DNA from: Microbacteriaceae bacterium
GTDB taxonomy: Bacteria > Actinomycetota > Actinomycetes > Actinomycetales > Microbacteriaceae
NCBI GenBank assembly: GCA_030840105.1
Contig: JAUZGC010000109.1
Span: forward strand, 1 to 35,922
Direction of reading: 5' to 3'
DNA: 35,922 nucleotides
In this document: piece by piece, positions 9,537-16,450 of the stretch
Layout: each line of letters starts with the position of its first letter
Position numbering within the stretch: position 1 is the first letter of the stretch
The notes under the pieces: model-generated
What the model was told of the DNA's origin: nothing
Database searches by the model: none
The model's input: only the letters and a program-made list of their open reading frames with translations
Position numbers and translations under genes: made by a program

Positions 9537-10373
9537 TCAGTGTCGGCGCAGGCTGCGGCGCGATCCGCTCTCGCTGTGCGAACCGCTCTCCGGCGTGTCG
9601 AGGACGTCGACCACGACGACGGTCACGTTGTCGCGACCCCCATTGCCGAGTGCCGCATCCATGAGCTGCTGTGCCGCGTCGAGCGGCGAACTGCCGTCTC
9701 CGAGGAAATGCGCGATGCCGTGCTCGGTCAGCTCCTTCGTGAGTCCGTCCGAGCACACGAGCAAGCGTGCGCCCGCGACGATCGGGATGAGCCAGTAGTC
9801 GGGAACCGGGTCTTCATTGAAGCCGACCGCGCGCGTAATCACGTTGCTGTGCGGATGCACTTCGGCCTCGGCCGGAGTGATGGCGCCGGCATCCAACAGC
9901 TCCTGCACGATCGAATGATCGGTCGTGAGCTGCTGCAGTTCGCCGTCCGCGAATTGGTAGACCCTCGAGTCCCCGATGTTGAAGATGAGCCATCGCGCAA
10001 TGCCATCGACGAGCGCGAGCGCGATCCCCGTGACGGTCGTGCCCGTCCCCAGATCGGTCTGGCCGACGCCGCGGCTCATGTCATCGACGGCCGCGCGCAG
10101 TGCGCCGTTGATCGCGTCTTCCTCGACGAAGTCGACCGATACCTGTTCCGCGAGTCGCGTGACGACAGCTGCGCTCGCGAAGTCGCCTGCGGTGTGCCCG
10201 CCCATGCCGTCCGCTACGGCGAAGATGGGAGACTTCGCGAGGAGGCTGTCCTCATTGACCGCGCGGCGATAGCCCTTGTCACTGAGCGCCGCCCACGAGA
10301 GGCTCACGCGCGCGCCTCCGCCACCTGGCACGGCCACGTTGTGGCGTCTGTTGCTGCGACCGATCTGGGTCAC
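9537..10373 (-). CDS. PP2C-family Ser/Thr protein phosphatase
   Basis: Motifs DKGYRRAVNEDS, VADGMGGHTAGDFAS, FNIGDSRVYQF, LLVCSDGLTKEL, GGRDNVTVVVVDV. Confidence 0.94.
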   Translation of the reverse strand: MTQIGRSNRRHNVAVPGGGGARVSLSWAALSDKGYRRAVNEDSLLAKSPIFAVADGMGGHTAGDFASAAVVTRLAEQVSVDFVEEDAINGALRAAVDDMSRGVGQTDLGTGTTVTGIALALVDGIARWLIFNIGDSRVYQFADGELQQLTTDHSIVQELLDAGAITPAEAEVHPHSNVITRAVGFNEDPVPDYWLIPIVAGARLLVCSDGLTKELTEHGIAHFLGDGSSPLDAAQQLMDAALGNGGRDNVTVVVVDVLDTPESGSHSESGSRRSLRRH

Positions 10374-11467
10374 TCGGATCCTCTCCCGGTCGAATCGACG
10401 ATCATGTATCCCCCGGCAGGAATGATCTCGATGATATTACCGTCACCAATGTCAACCGTCGTACCAGGGAGGACCACACGCGACTCACCTGGTCGCATGC
10501 GCAAGCGGTCGATACCCGGACTGGTCACGAACGTGCCGTTCGTCGAGCGCAGGTCGGTGACGACAACCGCGTCGCCCACCTGCTGGAGTTGCACATGGGT
10601 CGAGGACACCACCTGAGTCGGTGACTCGACCGTGACGAGCAGCGGCGAGGCGCCCAGTGCGATGCGCGGCGGCGCCGGCTCGCGCCCGACGAATGCCGGC
10701 GCATCAAGCGAGCGCGGTTCGCCGCCGCCAACCCGGAACGTGATGAGGTCCTCCACCGGCATGGGCCGCTGTGGCGGGCGACTGCGCAGGATCGTGTCGT
10801 CGTCGAATTCGGACTCGAGATCGGGGGTGTGCGCCGATCCGGCCCGTGGGACGGGCGCGTACCGCGACCGGATGATGGTCTCGTCCGGGTCAGCGGCGGC
10901 GCTCACGTTGTCGCTCGAAGCCGCACCGGCAGCAGGATCCATGTCCTCGATCGGCGCGAGAGACCAGGCAAGCAATTCGCCCTCAACGACCCCGATGGCA
11001 AGTGGGAGGCCACCGGCGGCACGCCGCGGAACCTCGCCGGTCGGGTGGTCGCCTCCGCCGAGGACGACACCCGTCACCGAGCGGAAGTCGGCCAACACCC
11101 ACGGCTCGACACCCCCCGCAGAGAACCTTCTGGAACCCCCTACCGAGAAGATGTCGACGTTGGCAGCGCCACGAACGACGGCGGTGGCCGTTGTGTCGCT
11201 GGATGCGGCCTCGATCGCGGCCAGGCTCACCGCCGCGAACGACCGCACTGCATGCTCACCCGTCAGCGGGAACGCACCAACGATCGACTCGATCGGAGCA
11301 TGATCGGATTGGGCAAGCCGCCACAGGGCGTCCAGGACCGGCTTCACGACGTCGGCACTCACCGCGGCGACGAAGGAACGCCCGGCGACGAAGAGCCAGC
11401 GCGGGTTGGCCGAGGCCGGTGCGTACCGGGTATAGCCGGGGACCACTCGCGATTCCCCCAACCTCAC
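10370..11467 (-). CDS. FHA domain-containing protein
   Basis: C-terminal FHA-like segment SPTQVVSSTHVQLQQVGDAVVVTDLRSTNGTFVTSPG...LPGTTVDIGDGNIIEI. Uncharacterised N-terminal half. GTG start; 4-bp ATGA overlap with the PP2C gene. Confidence 0.87.
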   Translation of the reverse strand: MRLGESRVVPGYTRYAPASANPRWLFVAGRSFVAAVSADVVKPVLDALWRLAQSDHAPIESIVGAFPLTGEHAVRSFAAVSLAAIEAASSDTTATAVVRGAANVDIFSVGGSRRFSAGGVEPWVLADFRSVTGVVLGGGDHPTGEVPRRAAGGLPLAIGVVEGELLAWSLAPIEDMDPAAGAASSDNVSAAADPDETIIRSRYAPVPRAGSAHTPDLESEFDDDTILRSRPPQRPMPVEDLITFRVGGGEPRSLDAPAFVGREPAPPRIALGASPLLVTVESPTQVVSSTHVQLQQVGDAVVVTDLRSTNGTFVTSPGIDRLRMRPGESRVVLPGTTVDIGDGNIIEIIPAGGYMIVDSTGRGSE

Positions 11468-11473
11468 GACCGC

Positions 11474-12910
11474 TTAGGAGCCGATGTAGCTCATGACGTG
11501 CTTGATCCGAGTGTAATCTTCGAAGCCGTAGAGCGAGAGATCCTTTCCATAGCCCGAATGCTTGAATCCGCCGTGCGGCATCTCGGCGACGAGCGGGATA
11601 TGCGTGTTGATCCAGACACAACCGAAGTCGAGCCCCTTGGCGAAGCGCATCGCCCGCCCGTGATCGCGCGTCCACACCGACGACGAAAGCCCGTACTGCA
11701 CGTCGTTGGCCCAGCGCATCGCCTGCGCCTCATCCGTGAACTTCTGGACGGTGATGACCGGCCCGAAGATCTCACGCTGGATCGCTTCGTCTTTCTGGTC
11801 GAGCCCGGAGACAATCGTCGCTTCGTGGAAGTACCCCTTCGTGCCGACGCGGTGACCGCCTAGCTCGATGGTGGCGTTGTCCGGCAGGCGATCGATGAAG
11901 CCAGTGACCTGGGCGAGCTGGTTGACATTGTTGACCGGACCGTACAGGATGCCGTCCTCGTTCGGCGCGCCCGTTGTCGCGTTCACCCGCGCATACGCGG
12001 CGAGCGCTGCGACGAACTCGTCATGGATGCCTTCCTGCACGAGCAGCCGCGTGGCGGCCGTGCAATCCTGGCCGGCGTTGAAGTAGCCCGCAGCAACGAT
12101 TCCCTCGACCGCACGCTCGACATCCGCGTCATCGAAGACGATGACGGGAGCTTTGCCACCGAGCTCGAGGTGCACTCGCTTGAGATCGCTCGCCGCCGAG
12201 GTGGCCACCTCCATGCCGGCGCGCACCGACCCGGTGATCGAGATCATCTGCGGAATCGTGCTTTCGACCATCGCTGCGCCCGTCGAGCGGTCTCCGGTGA
12301 TGACGTTGACGACACCGGCCGGAACGAACTCGGCAATGACCTCCGCGAGCAGCAGCGTCGAGGATGGCGTGGTATCGGACGGCTTGAGAACCGTCGTGTT
12401 GCCCGCCGCGACCGCGGGCGCGAACTTCCACACCGCCATGTTGAGCGGGTAGTTCCACGGCGTCACCTGGCCGACGACTCCGATGGGCTCGCGGCGGATG
12501 AATGACGTGTGATCGCGCATGTACTCGCCGGCGGCCTTGCCCTCGAGGCTGCGGGCGGCACCGGCGAAGAAGCGGATCTGGTCGACCGAGAGCAGGATCT
12601 CATCGTCGACGAGCGAGGCCCTCGGCTTACCGGTGTCCTGCGACTCGAGGTCGGCGAACTCCTCGGCCCTCGCCTCGATCGCATCGGCGATTCGGAACAA
12701 CGCGAGCTGGCGCTCGGCCGGCGTGGTGTCGCCCCATTCGGCAAAAGCGGTCTTCGCCGAGGAGAACGCGTCAGCGACATCCTCGGCGGATGACACCGGC
12801 GAGGTCGCATAGACCTCCTCGGTCGCCGGATCCACCAGATCGAGGCGATTGGACGACTTCGACTCCACAAAGGCGCCATTGACAAAGTTGCGAAGCTCGC
12901 GCTGACTCAT
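11474..12910 (-). CDS. NAD(P)-dependent aldehyde dehydrogenase, gamma-aminobutyraldehyde dehydrogenase-like
   Basis: ALDH motifs [72 protein letters not shown]. Next to aminotransferase and FAD oxidoreductase genes. Confidence 0.9.
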   Translation of the reverse strand: MSQRELRNFVNGAFVESKSSNRLDLVDPATEEVYATSPVSSAEDVADAFSSAKTAFAEWGDTTPAERQLALFRIADAIEARAEEFADLESQDTGKPRASLVDDEILLSVDQIRFFAGAARSLEGKAAGEYMRDHTSFIRREPIGVVGQVTPWNYPLNMAVWKFAPAVAAGNTTVLKPSDTTPSSTLLLAEVIAEFVPAGVVNVITGDRSTGAAMVESTIPQMISITGSVRAGMEVATSAASDLKRVHLELGGKAPVIVFDDADVERAVEGIVAAGYFNAGQDCTAATRLLVQEGIHDEFVAALAAYARVNATTGAPNEDGILYGPVNNVNQLAQVTGFIDRLPDNATIELGGHRVGTKGYFHEATIVSGLDQKDEAIQREIFGPVITVQKFTDEAQAMRWANDVQYGLSSSVWTRDHGRAMRFAKGLDFGCVWINTHIPLVAEMPHGGFKHSGYGKDLSLYGFEDYTRIKHVMSYIGS

Positions 12911-12998
12911 GCTGTCAGTCTACTGATTTCGTCTGTGAAATGGCCATAAAGATGCGGATTCGCTTGCTGAAGGCTCCTTACACTGACAGAATCGAGCC

Positions 12999-13481
12999 AT
13001 GAGCACCCCGAAAGCGTCGAATTCCGCGAAACCGGTGCAGATCGACGACGTTTCCAAGTCGATTATCGAGCAGCTGCAGTCCGATGGCCGCAGGTCGTAC
13101 GCGGAGATCGGGAAGGCGGTGGGCCTCAGCGAGGCCGCCGTACGCCAGCGCGTGCAGAAACTCACCGACTCTGGCGTGATGCAGATCGTCGCTGTCACCG
13201 ACCCGATGCAGCTCGGCTTCTACCGCCAGGCCATGATCGGGATCCGGGTCAGCGGCGACACGCGCGCCGTTGCTGACAAGCTCGCGGCCATGCCTGCCGT
13301 CGACTACGTCGTGCTCACGGCGGGCACTTTCGACATCCTTGCCGAGGTGGTCTGCGAGAACGACAACGACCTCATCACGATGCTCAACTCGGAAATCCGC
13401 ACGCTCGAGGGCGTGCTCTCGACGGAGACGTTCGTCTACCTGAAACTTCACAAGCAGTTCTACAACTGGGGAACACGATGA
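12999..13481 (+). CDS. Lrp/AsnC family transcriptional regulator
   Basis: HTH SIIEQLQSDGRRSYAEIGKAVGLSEAAVRQRVQKLTDSGVMQIVAVTDP and RAM-like C-terminal domain; divergent from the ALDH. Confidence 0.93.
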   Translation: MSTPKASNSAKPVQIDDVSKSIIEQLQSDGRRSYAEIGKAVGLSEAAVRQRVQKLTDSGVMQIVAVTDPMQLGFYRQAMIGIRVSGDTRAVADKLAAMPAVDYVVLTAGTFDILAEVVCENDNDLITMLNSEIRTLEGVLSTETFVYLKLHKQFYNWGTR

Positions 13482-14950
13482 CTATGCCCACTACGAGCAC
13501 GCCGAGCGGAACGACCACGGGCAGCACGACGACAACGGGCGGCACGACCACGCTGCCTGCGACATCCGCGACCGGTTTCGACAATGCGGACCTGCAGCAG
13601 AAGGCCAAGGACCACCTCTGGATGCATTTCGCGCGCCAGTCGACCCTCGAGGACGGCCACGGCGTCCCCATCATCACCAGGGGCCAGGGGCACCACATCT
13701 GGGACTCGAACGGGCGCAAATACATCGACGGGCTCTCCGGCCTCTTCGTCGTGAACGCCGGCCACGGGCGCAAGCGCCTGGCCGAGGTTGCCGCCAAGCA
13801 GGCAGAGGAGCTCGCCTTCTTCCCGATCTGGTCGTACGCGCACCCGAACGCCATCGAGCTGGCCGACCGGCTCGCGAGCTACGCACCAGGCGACCTCAAC
13901 CGGGTCTTCTTCTCGACGGGCGGAGGCGAGGCCGTCGAGACGGCGTTCAAGCTGGCCAAGTACTTCTGGAAGCTGCAGGGCCGGCCGACGAAGCACAAAG
14001 TGATTTCGCGCGCCGTCGCATACCACGGCACCCCGCAGGGTGCGCTCGCGATCACGGGCATCCCCGCCATGAAGGAAATGTTCGAGCCGGTGACGCCCGG
14101 CGGTTTCCGCGTGCCGAACACGAACTTCTATCGCGCGGAGGAGATGGGCTTCTCCGGCGACCTCGATGCCTTCGGCCAATGGGCGGCCAACCGCATCGAA
14201 GAGATGATCATCTTTGAGGGCCCGGAGACCGTGGCTGCGATCTTCCTCGAACCGGTCCAGAACAGTGGCGGATGCTTCCCCCCTCCCCCCGGATACTTCC
14301 AGAGGGTGCGCGAAATCTGCGACAAGTACGACGTGCTGCTGGTCGCAGACGAGGTGATCACGGGCTTCGGGCGCATCGGCAACTGGTTCGCATCCACGAC
14401 GTACGGATTCCAGCCGGACATGATCACGTGCGCCAAAGGCATGACGAGCGGATACTCCCCCATCGGCGCGACCATCATCAGTGACCGGATCTACGAGCCG
14501 TTCAAGCACGGGAACACGTCCTTCTACCACGGTTACACGTTCGGCGGCCATCCGGTCTCCGCTGCTGTCGCCCTGGCCAACCTCGACATCTTCGAGGAGG
14601 AGAAGCTCAACGAACGCGTGCGCGAGAATTCGCCGCTGTTCCGCGCCGAACTCGAGACGCTTCTCGACCTTCCCATCGTCGGTGACGTGCGCGGCGACGG
14701 CTATTTCTTCGGCATCGAACTCGTCAAGGACAAGGCGACCAAGGAAACCTTCGACGACGACGAGTCGGAGCGCCTGCTACGGGGGTTCCTCTCCAAGGCA
14801 CTCTTCGACGCGGGCCTCTACTGCCGCGCAGACGACAGAGGCGACCCCGTCGTGCAGCTCGCTCCCCCGCTGACGACCGGACCCGCCGAATTCGCCGAGA
14901 TCGGCCAGATCCTGCGCGGTGTGCTGTCAGAAGCATGGACTCGGCTCTGA
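13478..14950 (+). CDS. Class III PLP-dependent aminotransferase (putrescine/diamine/omega-amino acid type)
   Basis: DGLSGLFVVNAGHGRKRLAEVAAKQ, FSTGGGEAVETAFKLAKYFWK, LLVADEVITGFGRIGNWF, MITCAKGMTSGYSPIGA. ATGA overlap with the Lrp gene. Unusual Thr/Gly/Ser-rich N-terminus. Confidence 0.93.
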   Translation: MTMPTTSTPSGTTTGSTTTTGGTTTLPATSATGFDNADLQQKAKDHLWMHFARQSTLEDGHGVPIITRGQGHHIWDSNGRKYIDGLSGLFVVNAGHGRKRLAEVAAKQAEELAFFPIWSYAHPNAIELADRLASYAPGDLNRVFFSTGGGEAVETAFKLAKYFWKLQGRPTKHKVISRAVAYHGTPQGALAITGIPAMKEMFEPVTPGGFRVPNTNFYRAEEMGFSGDLDAFGQWAANRIEEMIIFEGPETVAAIFLEPVQNSGGCFPPPPGYFQRVREICDKYDVLLVADEVITGFGRIGNWFASTTYGFQPDMITCAKGMTSGYSPIGATIISDRIYEPFKHGNTSFYHGYTFGGHPVSAAVALANLDIFEEEKLNERVRENSPLFRAELETLLDLPIVGDVRGDGYFFGIELVKDKATKETFDDDESERLLRGFLSKALFDAGLYCRADDRGDPVVQLAPPLTTGPAEFAEIGQILRGVLSEAWTRL

Positions 14951-16410
14951 GCAGCGAGGCAGCGTTGAGCAGCGAGGCAGCGTTGAGCAGCGAGGCAGCG
15001 TCGAGCCGCATGACAGTACCCGACTACCGCAACGTCAGCTTCTGGCTCGACTCGCTGGCGGCGTCCGGCGTCGATGACCTGACGCCACGCGCTGCACTCG
15101 CTTCGGATGTCTCCGTCGACGTGTGCATCGTGGGTGGAGGACTCACCGGCCTCTGGACCGCGTACTACCTCAAGAAGGCGAACCCGTCGCTCGACATCGC
15201 CGTCCTCGAGAAGAACATCGCCGGTTTCGGCGCATCCGGTCGCAACGGTGGCTGGTGTTCGACCCTGTTCCCGCTCTCGGCATCGGCGCTCGAGGCTCGT
15301 TACGGCTTCGAGTCGGCCGTCGCGATGCGCAAGGCGATGAACGACACCGTCGATGAGGTCGGCCGCGCGACCCTGGCAGAAGGAATCGACTGCGATTTCG
15401 TCAAGGGCGGCACTGTCACGTTCGTGCGCACACGCGCCCAGCTCGCCGGCGCACGCAGCGAGGTCGCCGAGGCGCTTCTCTTTGATGTGGACAGGGTCAG
15501 CCTGTGGGGGGCGGACACGGTTGGCGCGAGGTTTCCCGGAGCGGCCGCACGGGCGGCGACCTTCACGCCGGACTGTGCGAGCGTCCAGCCGGCCAAGCTC
15601 GTACGCGGGCTGGCCAGGGTGGTCGAGTCGCTCGGCGTCGCCATCTCCGAGCGGACCGCGGTGACTGGTTGGACCGCAGGTGAGGTGCGCGTCGTAACCG
15701 CGGGCGGGCCGCGCACCGTCCGCGCGACCACCGTGGTCAACGCAACCGAGGGCTACGGATCCACGCTTCCGCAGGTCGGGCGTGCGGTCATCCCCCTCTA
15801 CTCGCTCATGATCGCAACCGAACCGCTGCCGGAGGAAACCTGGCAACGCATCGGGCTCGAGCACGGCCAGACGTTCAGCGACTTCCGCCACCTCCTGGTC
15901 TACGGGCAGCGAACAGCCGACAACAGGATCGCGTTCGGCGGCCGCGGCGCGCGCTATCACTGGGGCAGCGCCATCCGCCCGTCCTACGATCGAGTCGCCC
16001 GGGTGACTCACCACCTGCACAAGGCGCTCCTCGGCCTCTTCCCCGACGTCGGCTCTGCTCGGATCACGCACGAATGGGGCGGGCCGCTCGGCGTCACGCG
16101 CGACTGGCACGCGAGCGTCGGTTACGACAAAGCGAGCGGAATGGCCTGGGCCGGCGGCTATGTCGGCGACGGCCTGAGCACGACGAACCTGGCCGGGCGC
16201 ACGCTCGCCGACCTCATCATGGACAGGGAAACCGAGCTGACCCGGCTGCCGTGGGTCAATCACCGCTCCCCGCGCTGGGAGCCGGAACCGCTGCGGTTCC
16301 TCGGCGCCAATGGCGGCCTCCTCGGCATGGAATTCGCGGATGTCGAGGAGCAGGTCACGCGCCGAAGTTCGCTCACGGCCCGTCTGATCGCGCCACTCGT
16401 CGGGCGTTAG
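14935..16410 (+). CDS. FAD-dependent oxidoreductase (DAO family, PuuB/gamma-glutamylputrescine oxidase-like)
   Basis: Dinucleotide-binding motif VDVCIVGGGLTGLWTAYYLKKANPSLDIAVLEKNIAGFGASGRNGGW. Start ambiguous: ATG 14935 (reads through the 18-bp repeat) or ATG 15010 (MTVPDYRNVSFWLDSL). Confidence 0.88.
   Translation: MDSALSSEAALSSEAALSSEAASSRMTVPDYRNVSFWLDSLAASGVDDLTPRAALASDVSVDVCIVGGGLTGLWTAYYLKKANPSLDIAVLEKNIAGFGASGRNGGWCSTLFPLSASALEARYGFESAVAMRKAMNDTVDEVGRATLAEGIDCDFVKGGTVTFVRTRAQLAGARSEVAEALLFDVDRVSLWGADTVGARFPGAAARAATFTPDCASVQPAKLVRGLARVVESLGVAISERTAVTGWTAGEVRVVTAGGPRTVRATTVVNATEGYGSTLPQVGRAVIPLYSLMIATEPLPEETWQRIGLEHGQTFSDFRHLLVYGQRTADNRIAFGGRGARYHWGSAIRPSYDRVARVTHHLHKALLGLFPDVGSARITHEWGGPLGVTRDWHASVGYDKASGMAWAGGYVGDGLSTTNLAGRTLADLIMDRETELTRLPWVNHRSPRWEPEPLRFLGANGGLLGMEFADVEEQVTRRSSLTARLIAPLVGR
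14948..15001. repeat. Three perfect tandem copies of an 18-bp unit (TGAGCAGCGAGGCAGCGT)
   Basis: Read directly: units at 14948-14965, 14966-14983, 14984-15001. The first unit begins with the aminotransferase stop codon. Confidence 0.97.
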
Positions 16411-16450
16411 CGCCGAGCCTGCCGGCTCCAGGCGAAGGCAAGCCAGGCCG

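Noticed and set aside
8578-9798. 406-aa plus-strand ORF antisense to the Ser/Thr kinase and PP2C
   Set aside because: Antisense shadow of high-GC coding sequence; Arg/Asp/Gly-rich composition with no recognisable family, while the opposite strand has clear kinase motifs.
14948-15001. Possible CRISPR-like array
   Set aside because: Direct 18-bp repeats without spacers; simple tandem repeat.
14818-16263. 481-aa minus-strand ORF with RRCLAAQRCLAAQRCLAAQ repeat
   Set aside because: Antisense to the FAD oxidoreductase; the peptide repeat is just the reverse reading of the 18-bp DNA repeat.
16411-16450. Bidirectional terminator between the convergent oxidoreductase and mannosidase genes
   Set aside because: Several short overlapping inverted repeats (e.g. 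GAGCC-TGCC-GGCTC) but no single strong stem or T-run; too weak to call.
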